In this document: piece after piece, positions 1 through 8,260 of the stretch
Layout of the letters: each line of letters begins with the position of its first letter
How positions within the stretch are numbered: the stretch's first letter is position 1
From: Dyadobacter soli
Lineage (GTDB): Bacteria; Bacteroidota; Bacteroidia; Cytophagales; Spirosomataceae
Assembly (NCBI RefSeq): GCF_900101885.1
Contig: NZ_FNAN01000030.1
Coordinates: 1 to 64,000, forward strand
Direction of reading: 5' to 3'
Length of the DNA stretch: 64,000 bases
Program-made: the position numbers and the translations under genes
The notes under the pieces: model-generated
The model's database searches: none
Seen by the model: the letters and a program-made list of their open reading frames with translations, nothing else
What the model was told of the DNA's origin: nothing

Positions 1-352
1 TTCCAGACCTTAAAAAGGCATACGAGCTGGCATTGGAGCTCAGTAACATTTTCACGACTACAAAAGAAAAAATATACGGACTGACCAGGCTGGCTAAGTG
101 GCACGAAAAGGTCAGGCAATCCGGCTTCAAATCATTCAATACCGTTGCCCGCTCGATTGAGAATCACTACAAGACCATTGTTAACTATTTTGATAACAGA
201 AGCACCAATGCATCCGCTGAATCTTTCAATGCGAAGATCAAAGCGTTCAGGGCGCAGTTCAGAGGAGTCAGGAATGTAGAATTCTTCCTTTACCGCCTTA
301 CCCAGTTATATGCTTAATCCAAGGTGCTCCACAACATTTGGTCTTGATCCCA
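1..352 (+). mobile_element. Right end of an ISL3-superfamily insertion sequence (cut by window edge)
   Basis: The transposase C-terminus is followed by about 35 bases of non-coding sequence before the next gene, as expected at the right end of an insertion sequence. The stretch near 318-350 (read inward on the minus strand it begins TGGGATCAAGACC) is a candidate terminal inverted repeat. The left end lies outside the window, so neither the inverted repeat nor a target duplication can be confirmed and the outer boundary is a guess. Confidence 0.45.
3..317 (+). CDS. Transposase, ISL3 superfamily (C-terminal part; 5' end outside window)
   Basis: The frame is open from the first bases of the window to a stop at 315-317, so only the C-terminal ~104 residues are present. 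The segment with ASAESFNAKIKAFR followed by GVRNVEFFLYRL is the characteristic end of ISL3-type (IS204/IS1001/IS1096/IS1165, ISAon1-like) DDE transposases; the glutamate in AESFN would be the last residue of the DDE catalytic triad. In this family the enzyme cuts and pastes its own element. Nothing shows a frameshift in the visible part, but whether the full gene is intact cannot be judged. An XRE regulator begins only about 50 bases downstream. Confidence 0.8.
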   Translation, partial: PDLKKAYELALELSNIFTTTKEKIYGLTRLAKWHEKVRQSGFKSFNTVARSIENHYKTIVNYFDNRSTNASAESFNAKIKAFRAQFRGVRNVEFFLYRLTQLYA

Positions 353-368
353 TTTTGTACCGATAGCA

Positions 369-704
369 ATGATAGAAGTTGCAAGAATAGCGGCACTCAT
401 GAAAGCACACCACTTGAACACGAGCGAACTGGCCGAGATCGTGCGCTTGTCTCCATCCAAAATTTCAAAAGTCCTTTCCGGCGACCAAAAATTCACATCC
501 GATGCAGTCGGGATTCTCATCAAAGAATTAGGTATCCATCCCAACTGGCTTTTTGGTTACGAGGGCAAGCCTGAATCAGTAATGTACCTGAACGATCTGG
601 TTCAGCGAAGCGAAGTCGAAAAACTGGAAGCTAAAATCAGGGAATTGAAGGACGAACTCGGGGAAGTTTACAAGCAACTGGCAGAGGAACGGAGAGTAAA
701 GTAG
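369..704 (+). CDS. XRE/Cro-type helix-turn-helix regulator with C-terminal coiled coil
   Basis: A 111-residue protein. Residues ~5-60 form a Cro/C1-like helix-turn-helix (LNTSELAEIVRLSPSKISKVLSG carries the turn and recognition helix; split here as LNTSELAEIV and LSPSKISKVLSG). Residues ~75-108 are a heptad-rich, charged helix that should dimerise the protein as a coiled coil. No ligand or peptidase domain is present. It is probably a DNA-binding repressor of unknown target. The gene starts about 50 bases after the transposase stop, so the insertion element has probably replaced or now supplies its promoter. No toxin or phage gene is next to it. Confidence 0.75.
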   Translation: MIEVARIAALMKAHHLNTSELAEIVRLSPSKISKVLSGDQKFTSDAVGILIKELGIHPNWLFGYEGKPESVMYLNDLVQRSEVEKLEAKIRELKDELGEVYKQLAEERRVK

Positions 705-807
705 TCATTTCCCATTATCCTGTTGCATTCTACTGATCAGGCGATTATCTTTACAAACGTTTGAATAACCCCGAAATTTAGAAAAAGTGTTGAATTACGC
801 CCTCTGC

Positions 808-1278
808 ATGAAGTCTACTTTCCTGCTTGGTGTGTTCGGCTTGCTGGTGGCGGATAGGAATGCGTGTTTTGCGCAATGCAAGGAAACCGTCAGCCCATCG
901 AACAACAAGAAGGTCCACTACCATATTGTCCCGCTATCCGGGGCAAAAGAATACCTTACCCTTACGAAAACCGGCGAAGAACGGGTGCTCAACTACCATA
1001 ACGACGAGTTTGGGCAGGTTTACCACGTCCAGATGTTCACCGAGATCAAGTTTTCGTCGGTCAAAGGTAATTTCTCCCTCTATACCACCATTAGTTCCAC
1101 CGATCGCAGCAATTGGCAGAGCGAGTTTGTACTGTCCACCCCTGTTGAACCCAAAGAGTTGGAGAAAATGAAGGGAACGGCGCAGATCGAGATACTGTTG
1201 CCCGACGACAAGCGGGTATTCAAAATCGATCCAAAAAAGAACCAGCTACTGCATAAGGCCATAGCGTGCATGCACTAG
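808..1278 (+). CDS. Exported protein of unknown function
   Basis: I do not recognise this family. From the ATG at 808 the product is 156 residues and opens with a typical Sec signal peptide (KST, a hydrophobic stretch, then a cleavage-like ACFA-QC around residue 22). A GTG at 787 in the same frame would add seven residues before the signal and is less likely. The mature part is small, rich in beta-prone segments and lysine, with no catalytic motif that I can name. It is a single gene, followed on the opposite strand by the deoxynucleoside kinase gene. Probable periplasmic location. Confidence 0.55.
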   Translation: MKSTFLLGVFGLLVADRNACFAQCKETVSPSNNKKVHYHIVPLSGAKEYLTLTKTGEERVLNYHNDEFGQVYHVQMFTEIKFSSVKGNFSLYTTISSTDRSNWQSEFVLSTPVEPKELEKMKGTAQIEILLPDDKRVFKIDPKKNQLLHKAIACMH

Positions 1279-1285
1279 GCGCGCG

Positions 1286-1900
1286 TCACACGTAAAACAG
1301 CTCCTTGTTGAGCAGCGTCACGATTTTATTGAAGTCCTCCGGATTCGACTCGAAATCCATGTTGTTGACGTCTATTTCAAGTATTTTCCCGTCTTCATAG
1401 TTCTGTACGAAATCCTCATAATAGCGGTTGAGGTTGGCGAGATAATCGATGGAAATATCCGCTTCGAAGTCGCGGCCGCGCTTTTTGATCTGTGAAACCA
1501 GCTTGGGAATGTCGGCTTTGAGGTATACCAGCAGATCGGGCTGTGAAACGGTGCGGATAATGGATTCGAAAAGCAGCAGGTAAGTCTGGTAATCGCGGTC
1601 GGTGAGCACGCCGGATTCGTACAGGTTGCGGGCGAAAATGTAGGCGTCCTCAAAAATAGTCCGGTCCTGAACGATCGTCGCGTAGGTTGTTTCGCGGATC
1701 GTCTGCACTTGCGCGAAACGGTTGTTCAGGAAATAGATTTGCAGATTAAACGCCCAGCGCTCCATATCCATATAAAAATCAGCCAGATAGGGGTTCCCTT
1801 CCACGGCCTCGTACATCACTTCCCATTTGAAATAATCGCCCAGCATTTGGGTCAGAGTAGTTTTACCGGCGCCGATGTTACCAATGATAGCGATGTGCAT
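1286..1900 (-). CDS. Deoxynucleoside kinase (dNK family)
   Basis: The 204-residue product phosphorylates deoxynucleosides with ATP in the salvage pathway (known for the family). It has a P-loop at residues 7-15 (GNIGAGKTT), the EAVEGNPYL segment whose Glu31 fits the general base, and the DRTIFEDAYIFA segment at 79-90 that includes the Asp-Arg pair found in deoxyadenosine/deoxyguanosine/deoxycytidine kinases. The length is normal. The substrate cannot be fixed from sequence; relatives in Bacteroidota are usually called deoxyadenosine/deoxyguanosine kinases. It is convergent with the exported-protein gene upstream and divergent from trhO. Confidence 0.9.
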   Translation of the reverse strand: MHIAIIGNIGAGKTTLTQMLGDYFKWEVMYEAVEGNPYLADFYMDMERWAFNLQIYFLNNRFAQVQTIRETTYATIVQDRTIFEDAYIFARNLYESGVLTDRDYQTYLLLFESIIRTVSQPDLLVYLKADIPKLVSQIKKRGRDFEADISIDYLANLNRYYEDFVQNYEDGKILEIDVNNMDFESNPEDFNKIVTLLNKELFYV

Positions 1901-2017
1901 AAGGAGATAGGATGAGTTGAGTGATTGAACGAGTGCTTACAAAAATATGTATTTCAGTGAATAACCGGTCAGTTGCAAAACTGATTTTCGGCATTTTCTT
2001 AAAACTTGCATTATTCG

Positions 2018-2025
2018 TATATTTG
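2018..2025 (+). promoter_or_regulatory. -7 promoter element TATATTTG upstream of trhO
   Basis: A perfect match to the Bacteroidota -7 consensus TAnnTTTG lies 28 bases before the trhO start. The -33 region (about 1994-2000, TTTTCTT) is only weakly like TTTG. Confidence 0.5.
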
Positions 2026-2053
2026 CGGCTGATTTGGAGAAACGAATTGAATT

Positions 2054-3040
2054 ATGAAACCTTACCGGGTTATCCTATATTACTATTACACAAACATCGC
2101 CGATCCCGACACCTACCGCGATGAACATCACCTGTTTTGCGTTGAAAACAATCTGCTGGGCCGCATTATCGTGGCACCGGAAGGGTTGAACGGCACCGTT
2201 TCGGGTACGCCGGAGCAATGCGAAGCTTACATGAATTATGTTCGTTCGGACGCACGTTTCGCAGGTGTTCAGTTCAAAATAGAAGAGTCGGACCATATTG
2301 CATTCCAGAAGCTGCACGTGCGCGTGAAGGATGAGATCGTGAACTCCGACCTGCCTGTTAACCCGCTCGAACGCACCGGCAAACACCTCGAACCCGCCGA
2401 TTTCAAAGCTATGCTGAACGACCCGGATGTGGTGCTCGTGGATATGCGCTCGGATTACGAGCATGAAGTGGGCAAGTTCAAGGGCGCGATCACTTTCGAT
2501 ATGCACAACCTGCGCGAACTGCCTGACCATATGCACGAGATCGCGCATTTGAAAGATAAAAAAGTGGTTACCTATTGCACCGGCGGTATCAAATGCGAGA
2601 AAGCCAGCGCCTACCTGCTAGACCAGGGTTTTACGGATGTTTACCAGCTTCACGGTGGCATTATACGTTACGGCTTGGAAGAAGGCGGTGAGAATTTCGA
2701 CGGCAAATGCTACGTGTTCGACAACCGCATTACCGTGGATGTCAACAAGGTGAACCCGACCGTCATTTCGAAATGCTATATCTGCGAAGAACTTTGCGAC
2801 CGCATGGTGAACTGCGCGAATGCCGAATGCAATAACCACGTACCTATCTGCGAGAAATGCGGTTGGGAAATGGAAGGTACCTGCTCGGCAGAATGCAAAG
2901 CCCACCCTGGGAAGCGTACTTACGACGGAACGGGTTACTATGTGATCAACAGCAACCATTACCAACCGTTGCAGGGCCTGAAAAGTCAGCAGAAGAATAT
3001 CAAGAAAATGAAACTCGCATTGAAAACTGAATCGGCTTAG
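2054..3040 (+). CDS. trhO: tRNA uridine(34) hydroxylase TrhO (YceA-type rhodanese protein)
   Basis: TrhO makes 5-hydroxyuridine at the wobble position 34 of tRNAs (established for E. coli TrhO/YceA). The 328-residue product has the N-terminal domain with APEGLNGT near residues 41-48, a rhodanese domain at ~115-215 with the active Cys175 in YCTGGIKCEKAS, and a cysteine-rich C-terminal segment (~240-280, CYICEELC, CEKCGWEM) as in E. coli TrhO. An ATG at 2054 in good position behind a -7 promoter element supports the start. The gene stands alone, convergent with a GNAT acetyltransferase gene five bases away. Confidence 0.92.
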   Translation: MKPYRVILYYYYTNIADPDTYRDEHHLFCVENNLLGRIIVAPEGLNGTVSGTPEQCEAYMNYVRSDARFAGVQFKIEESDHIAFQKLHVRVKDEIVNSDLPVNPLERTGKHLEPADFKAMLNDPDVVLVDMRSDYEHEVGKFKGAITFDMHNLRELPDHMHEIAHLKDKKVVTYCTGGIKCEKASAYLLDQGFTDVYQLHGGIIRYGLEEGGENFDGKCYVFDNRITVDVNKVNPTVISKCYICEELCDRMVNCANAECNNHVPICEKCGWEMEGTCSAECKAHPGKRTYDGTGYYVINSNHYQPLQGLKSQQKNIKKMKLALKTESA

Positions 3041-3045
3041 CCGGT

Positions 3046-3540
3046 TCAGTTCAATGCTTTTTCAAGAATGTAATCGTTCATCCAGTAAGGCCCGATGGGA
3101 ATGTCCTGCTCGTCGACGACGCGGAAACCCATTTTTTCATAAAACGACCTGGCCTTGTTGTAGCGGTTCACATTCAGCGACAGCACCGTTCCTCCCTTCG
3201 ATTTCACGAAATTTTCTGTTTCCTGCAAAAGGTATTTGCCCGCGCCGGTTCCCTGCGTGGCGGGAAGCACATATATTTTGTGTAATTTGAACTTCCCCGC
3301 GTGCTCTTCCGACACCGCCGAGAAGCCGACCGGCGTTTCGTCGGCCAGCAGGATCAGGAATTGCTGGCCGGATTGCATCTGGTGTGTGAGGGCTTCGGGA
3401 GAATATATTTTTTCGAACATATAATCGATCTGCTCCTTGCTAAGGATGTCACGGTAAGTCGGTTCCCATGTTTTTTCCTGAATTGTGATAATAGTTGGAA
3501 TGTCCTCAACGGAGGCTTGTAGTGTTGCGAATGAAGGCAT
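3046..3540 (-). CDS. GNAT-family N-acetyltransferase
   Basis: The product carries the GNAT fold: motif A around ILPATQGTGAGKYLL (VLPATQGTGAGKYL region binds acetyl-CoA) and the C-terminal YEKMGF motif typical of the family. The substrate is unknown; proteins of this size acetylate small molecules or protein N-termini. I place the start at the ATG at 3540 (MPSFATL, 164 residues); a longer frame reaches 3588 but the added 16 residues do not look like a GNAT N-terminus. The divergent neighbour surE starts 119 bases away. Confidence 0.8.
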   Translation of the reverse strand: MPSFATLQASVEDIPTIITIQEKTWEPTYRDILSKEQIDYMFEKIYSPEALTHQMQSGQQFLILLADETPVGFSAVSEEHAGKFKLHKIYVLPATQGTGAGKYLLQETENFVKSKGGTVLSLNVNRYNKARSFYEKMGFRVVDEQDIPIGPYWMNDYILEKALN

Positions 3541-3659
3541 ATTGCTTAAATTTGGCAGCTTGAAAGGCGCAATTAAATATTTATTCACTTAAAATCCATG
3601 TTACTGAGCCGGCAGAACAGATCGCACGAAGCAGCTAAGCACCCGATCAGTAGAAATAT

Positions 3660-4427
3660 ATGAAACCCCTCATTTTAGTTACAAATGACGACGGAATAAC
3701 GTCAAAAGGAATCCGAACACTGGTTGATATCATGCAGACGCTGGGCGAGGTGATTGTGGTTGCCCCTAACAGCCCGCAGTCGGGAATGGGCCATGCCATT
3801 ACCATCGGTGAACCGCTGAGGCTCTATTCCACCCATATTTTTGATAATGTAACAGAATACGAATGCTCGGGTACCCCGGCCGACTGCGTGAAACTGGCCA
3901 AGAACTACGTGTTGCGGGATCGCAAGCCCGACCTTGTCGTGAGCGGCATCAACCACGGCAGCAACAGTTCGATCAGTGTGCTGTATTCCGGCACCATGTC
4001 AGCGGCCATTGAAGCAGCGATCGAAGGCATTCCGGCAATCGGGTTTTCACTTTGCGATTTCAGGGAAGATGCGGATTTCAGTCACGCTATCCCTTACATT
4101 AAGTCGATTACCGAGGAAGCTTTGAAAAATGGTATTCCAAACGGCATTGCATTAAATGTGAACATTCCGGCAAAGACTGATCTGGCATTAAAAGGTGTAA
4201 AGGTTTGCCGCCAGGCGCACGCCAAATGGCAGGAGAAATTCGACTACCGCGTTGACCCTAACGGTCGCGGCTACCTCTGGATGGCCGGCGAGTTCGTAAA
4301 TTTCGATACGGAAAAAGAAGATACCGATGTCTGGGCACTGGATAACAATTATATCTCGGTGGTGCCATGTCAATATGATCTGACAGAGTATGAAGCGTTG
4401 AAAAAGCTATCGACCTGGGATTTGTAA
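3660..4427 (+). CDS. surE: 5'/3'-nucleotidase SurE
   Basis: SurE removes phosphate from nucleoside 5'- and 3'-monophosphates and short polyphosphates. The 255-residue product opens with LVTNDDGI; Asp10, Asp11, Ser41 (NSPQSGMGH) and Asn98 (SGINHGSN) match the divalent-metal site of the family, and SGTMSAAIEA follows as in all SurE proteins. Length is normal. It is followed after 13 bases by the GH3-family gene on the same strand, so the two are probably co-transcribed; the functional link, if any, is unknown. Confidence 0.95.
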   Translation: MKPLILVTNDDGITSKGIRTLVDIMQTLGEVIVVAPNSPQSGMGHAITIGEPLRLYSTHIFDNVTEYECSGTPADCVKLAKNYVLRDRKPDLVVSGINHGSNSSISVLYSGTMSAAIEAAIEGIPAIGFSLCDFREDADFSHAIPYIKSITEEALKNGIPNGIALNVNIPAKTDLALKGVKVCRQAHAKWQEKFDYRVDPNGRGYLWMAGEFVNFDTEKEDTDVWALDNNYISVVPCQYDLTEYEALKKLSTWDL

Positions 4428-4440
4428 TTTAACAACAGCT

Positions 4441-6009
4441 ATGGCATTAGTAGGCAGTTTATTAAAGAAGGGCATCCATTTCAGCAACATCGTTGCCAAC
4501 CGCCGCAAGGCAAGTTTACACCAGCAGCAGAAGAAAACTTTGGCCAAACTCCTGGCCAAGGCCAGATATACCGAGTTCGGCGAAAAGTACAACTTCGACG
4601 AGCTGCTTTCCTCCATTCTTTTTGGTGAAAAAGGCGCATTTTACGAGCTCTACAAGCGAACGGTGCCTGTTTACGATTACAATAAGATATTTAACGAATG
4701 GTGGCATAAATCGCTCGAAGGTGAAAAGGACGTGTGCTGGCCTGGTACTATCAAGTATTATGCATTGAGCTCCGGTACGTCGGAAGCGGCTTCCAAGCAG
4801 ATCCCGGTAACCAAGGCAATGACCAAGGCGATACAAAAGACGAGTATCCGCCAGATTTTGTCATTGGGCCATTACAAAGACCTCCCGCCTGATTTGTACG
4901 AAAAGGGCTTCCTGATGCTTAGCGGCAGTACCAACCTCAATCCGCACGATACGGGAAGTTTGGCAGGAGATTTGAGTGGTATCCAAATCCAGCAGATTCC
5001 GCGCTGGTTCCGGCCATATTACAAACCGGGCCAGAAAATCGCGGCGCAGCGCGACTGGGGCTTGAAACTGGAAGAAATCACGCGCGTAGCAAGCGAATGG
5101 GACATTGGATTCGTCGTAGGCGTGCCTGCGTGGATCCAGCTGCTTTTCGAGAAGATCATCGCGCATTATAATGTAAAGAACATCCACGAAATCTGGCCTA
5201 ATTTGCAGGTTTTCGCGCATGGCGGCGTTTCGTTCGAGCCTTATCGCAAGGGTTTCGAGAAATTGCTCGGCAAGCCGATGATTTACATTAACACCTATCT
5301 GGCTTCCGAAGGCTTTATCGCCTACCAATCGCGGCCGGGTGCGGAGGGGATGGAATTGGTGTGTGACAATGGCATTTTCTTTGAATTTATCCCTTTCACG
5401 CCCAAGAACTTCGATTCGGACGGTTCGATGCTTGAAAATCCCGAAACGCTGATGATCGATCAGGTGGAAGAAGGCAAAGAATATGCATTGCTGCTTTCGA
5501 CTTGCTCGGGTGCATGGCGTTACCTGATCGGCGATACGCTTAAATTCGTAGACAAGGCGCGCGGCGAGGCCGTCATTACCGGCCGAACAAAGCATTACCT
5601 GAGCCTTTGCGGCGAGCACCTTTCGGTGGACAATATGAACAAGGCTATCGACCTCGTTTCGGGGGAAATGGGTATTTCGGTGAAAGAGTTTACCGTTTGC
5701 GGCATCGAGCACGGCACATTATTCGCGCACGACTGGTACGTGGGTGTGGAAGAATCGAATGTGGATGCCGAAGTTTTGAAACAAAAACTGGATGCGAAAC
5801 TCGCGGAACTCAACGACGACTACGCCGTAGAGCGCCGTCACGCATTAAAAGAGGTATTCGTGACCGTATTGCCCAACCAGGCATTCTACGACTGGATGGA
5901 ATCCAAAGGCAAGCTCGGCGGGCAGAACAAATTCCCCCGCGTTTTCAAGAAAGACCTGATCGGCGATTGGAAGAATTTCCTCAAAACCGAAGGCTACATT
6001 AAAGAATAA
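4441..6009 (+). CDS. GH3 auxin-responsive promoter family protein (acyl-acid amido synthetase fold)
   Basis: A 522-residue member of the GH3 family, the adenylate-forming enzymes that in plants join jasmonate or auxin to amino acids. Recognisable segments are YYALSSGTSE (ATP-binding, ~101-110), the central YINTYLASEGF, and LIGDTLKF with TGRTKHYLSLCGEHL in the C-terminal hinge region. Bacterial GH3 proteins have no established substrate. The enzyme should adenylate an acyl acid and may transfer it to an amine. It lies 13 bases after surE. Confidence is high for the family and low for the reaction. Confidence 0.88.
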   Translation: MALVGSLLKKGIHFSNIVANRRKASLHQQQKKTLAKLLAKARYTEFGEKYNFDELLSSILFGEKGAFYELYKRTVPVYDYNKIFNEWWHKSLEGEKDVCWPGTIKYYALSSGTSEAASKQIPVTKAMTKAIQKTSIRQILSLGHYKDLPPDLYEKGFLMLSGSTNLNPHDTGSLAGDLSGIQIQQIPRWFRPYYKPGQKIAAQRDWGLKLEEITRVASEWDIGFVVGVPAWIQLLFEKIIAHYNVKNIHEIWPNLQVFAHGGVSFEPYRKGFEKLLGKPMIYINTYLASEGFIAYQSRPGAEGMELVCDNGIFFEFIPFTPKNFDSDGSMLENPETLMIDQVEEGKEYALLLSTCSGAWRYLIGDTLKFVDKARGEAVITGRTKHYLSLCGEHLSVDNMNKAIDLVSGEMGISVKEFTVCGIEHGTLFAHDWYVGVEESNVDAEVLKQKLDAKLAELNDDYAVERRHALKEVFVTVLPNQAFYDWMESKGKLGGQNKFPRVFKKDLIGDWKNFLKTEGYIKE

Positions 6010-6011
6010 CC

Positions 6012-6626
6012 TTACTTCAAGAAATTGGTATAAGCAATCTGACAGGCGATGAGAATAAAAACCACGCCTGTCACTTTGTTAAATATCGTGACCACTCTCG
6101 GCGTAAACAGCTTTTTGAGCCTGTGCGCGAAAACAGCGATCGCGCTTTCTACCAAAAACACCGCAATCACACTCGCGGTAAAAAACAATATCACCTGGTT
6201 CAGATTGAAATGCAGGTTCGTGCGGATGTACGACGCGATCGTTACCCAGCTGATGAAATTCACCGGGTTCAGGCCATTCAGCAGAAAACCTGTCGTAAAA
6301 TAGTACAGGAAGTTGCCAAAACGCGTTTGCGGCTCGGCGATCTGCGGCTGGCCTTTAATAATGTTGCTCAAACCCAGCGCAGTGAGGAATACGACACCCG
6401 CTCCGGCCATCCATTTGTGGAAATTCGGAATGTCGGGCAGCAATGCCGTACCGAAAATGGCAAAGAAAACGAAGATAATGTCGCAGATAAAAACGCCGAA
6501 AGCGATCTTGATACCCGACCGGTAACCATTATCGACGCTGTTTTGGACCAATGAAAAAAATACGGTCCCGAAAGTAAGGCACAATGCGACGCCCGTCAGC
6601 GTCCCGTAAAATAAAGCTTGCAGCAT
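6012..6626 (-). CDS. LysE-family amino-acid exporter
   Basis: A 204-residue integral membrane protein with about six hydrophobic segments and the LysE-family pattern: GVALCLTFGTVFF in the first helix, and LLNGLNPVNFISW in the middle where the family usually has NPKA/NP. LysE/RhtB proteins export amino acids or small polar metabolites. The usual N-terminal GPG is not visible, so the substrate remains open. Its stop is two bases from the stop of the GH3 gene (convergent). It starts one base after the Nudix gene ends, so the Nudix gene and this one form an operon. Confidence 0.75.
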   Translation of the reverse strand: MLQALFYGTLTGVALCLTFGTVFFSLVQNSVDNGYRSGIKIAFGVFICDIIFVFFAIFGTALLPDIPNFHKWMAGAGVVFLTALGLSNIIKGQPQIAEPQTRFGNFLYYFTTGFLLNGLNPVNFISWVTIASYIRTNLHFNLNQVILFFTASVIAVFLVESAIAVFAHRLKKLFTPRVVTIFNKVTGVVFILIACQIAYTNFLK

Positions 6627-6627
6627 A

Positions 6628-7182
6628 TTAAATACCTTTCAGTCTGGCGGTCATCAAAATGCCCGCTACCGAAAGCGAATCGGTGATCTCGGACCGCATG
6701 ACCATTTCCACCGCTTCTTTCAAAGGCAATTTCCACACCTGTAACTCCTCGGTTTCTTCGGGTTCGGCTTCCGCCTGCGTAAGGTCTTCGGCAATGAACA
6801 GGAACCCTTCTTCGTTGGTAGCCGAGTTGGAGGTATGAATGCGGGCGAGTTTGGTCCATTTGTTCGCTAAAAGACCGGTTTCCTCTTTCAGTTCGCGCTT
6901 GGCGGCGTCGAGCGGGTCGGCATTAAGGGCACCGCCGCCTTCCGGGATTTCCCAGGAATATTCGTCGATGGCGTAACGGTACTGGCCCACGAGGTAGATG
7001 TTGTCGTCGCTGTCCACCGGGATTACCCCTATCGCCTGATTTTTGAATTTAACCAAACCGTAAATGCCTTTGTTACCCGCCGGGTTAATCACGTCACGGT
7101 GACTGAGTTCCAGCCAGGCATTCTCATAAACGGTTTCAGACGATAGTGTTTTCCAGTTATTTTCAGTGGATATAACCCGCAT
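6628..7182 (-). CDS. Nudix hydrolase, ADP-ribose pyrophosphatase type
   Basis: The 184-residue product has a Nudix box at about 82-104 whose core REL-KEETGL (Arg96, Glu97, Glu100, Glu101, Gly103) is intact; the outer Glu of the box is replaced by Ala88. The upstream EIPEGGG pattern and overall length match ADP-ribose diphosphatases, which cleave ADP-ribose to AMP and ribose 5-phosphate. Other nucleoside-diphosphate sugars are possible substrates. It is the first gene of a two-gene unit with the LysE exporter and is divergent from the CDF transporter gene. Confidence 0.85.
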   Translation of the reverse strand: MRVISTENNWKTLSSETVYENAWLELSHRDVINPAGNKGIYGLVKFKNQAIGVIPVDSDDNIYLVGQYRYAIDEYSWEIPEGGGALNADPLDAAKRELKEETGLLANKWTKLARIHTSNSATNEEGFLFIAEDLTQAEAEPEETEELQVWKLPLKEAVEMVMRSEITDSLSVAGILMTARLKGI

Positions 7183-7220
7183 TTTCTTAGTATTTTTGAC
7201 CTTTCATTGACAAATCTCAA

Positions 7221-8237
7221 ATGCAAATAAACCAAAATAAGCTTAAACAACGTCTCATCATGCTGTCTTTTGTAGCCAGCATTCTGTTGACAGGATTGAA
7301 GTTTTTTGCATTCTACCTCACCTCTTCCAACGCCATTCTGAGCGACGCGCTCGAATCGATCATCAACGTAATCGCCAGCGGATTTGCGTTTTACAGCGTT
7401 TATCTTTCCTCCCAGCCCAAAGACCGGAACCATCCTTACGGCCACGGGAAAGTCGAGTTTTTTTCAGCGGGGTTCGAAGGTGCATTGATTATCATTGCAT
7501 CGATATTCATTGTGGTAGAGGCCATTAACAGGCTTAGAAACCCCGAACCGATTCAAAACCTGGCGGAGGGCTCCGTGTTTATTGTGTTTACGATCCTGGT
7601 CAACACCGCCATTGGATACAAGCTCCTTACCGAAGGCCGGAAAGCCAATTCGCTCGCATTGGTCGCCGACGGAAAGCATTTAATGTCCGACAGCATCAGC
7701 AGCGTGGTGCTGATTTTGAGTGTTGGACTGATTATGCTGACGGGCTATGCCTGGATCGACAGCGTCGCATCGCTGTTTTTCGGACTTTTCCTCGCTTACA
7801 GCGGCTCACAGCTGGTGAGTAAATCGGTGGCGGGTTTGATGGACGCCAGCGACGACCTGCTGCTCGACAAAGTGATTCGTGTTTTGAATGAAAACAAAAA
7901 GGACGAATGGATCGATGTCCATAACCTCCGCGCGCAGCAATACGGCTCCGATCTGCATATCGACTGCCACCTGACATTGCCTTACTACTGGGAATTGCAA
8001 AAGGTACACGAAACGATCCACGAGTTCGAGAACATTCTCAAAGCGTCGCAGGTGGGCGAAACGGAAATTTTTGTCCACGCCGATCCGTGCATATACCAAT
8101 GTTGCTACTTTTGCAGGATCGACAATTGTCCCGTCCGCCAGCATACATTCGTGCAGGACATCGAATGGGACGCAGCCAAACTCACCAAAAACGAGAAGCT
8201 GTACCGCGAAGCCAGAATCAATATTCAAGAACAATAA
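7221..8237 (+). CDS. Cation diffusion facilitator (CDF) metal transporter
   Basis: A 338-residue CDF protein: six membrane helices in the first ~205 residues and a cytoplasmic metal-binding domain after that. Transport-site residues at the helix-5 position are His153 and Asp157 (DGKHLMSD). In helix 2 the pair is Glu45 and Asn49 (DALESIIN) rather than the His/Asp or Asp/Asp of well studied zinc transporters, so the metal is uncertain. HPYGHGKVE at 71-79 is a family signature. The C-terminal domain ends in a cysteine cluster (CIYQCCYFC, then C at ~+5) that could bind an additional metal ion. Monocistronic, divergent from the Nudix gene. Confidence 0.88.
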   Translation: MQINQNKLKQRLIMLSFVASILLTGLKFFAFYLTSSNAILSDALESIINVIASGFAFYSVYLSSQPKDRNHPYGHGKVEFFSAGFEGALIIIASIFIVVEAINRLRNPEPIQNLAEGSVFIVFTILVNTAIGYKLLTEGRKANSLALVADGKHLMSDSISSVVLILSVGLIMLTGYAWIDSVASLFFGLFLAYSGSQLVSKSVAGLMDASDDLLLDKVIRVLNENKKDEWIDVHNLRAQQYGSDLHIDCHLTLPYYWELQKVHETIHEFENILKASQVGETEIFVHADPCIYQCCYFCRIDNCPVRQHTFVQDIEWDAAKLTKNEKLYREARINIQEQ

Positions 8238-8260
8238 TCAAATCTAAATTCTAACCAATC

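Noticed and set aside
338..574. Second frame overlapping the XRE regulator gene
   Set aside because: It is out of frame with the clear helix-turn-helix protein and has no family resemblance.
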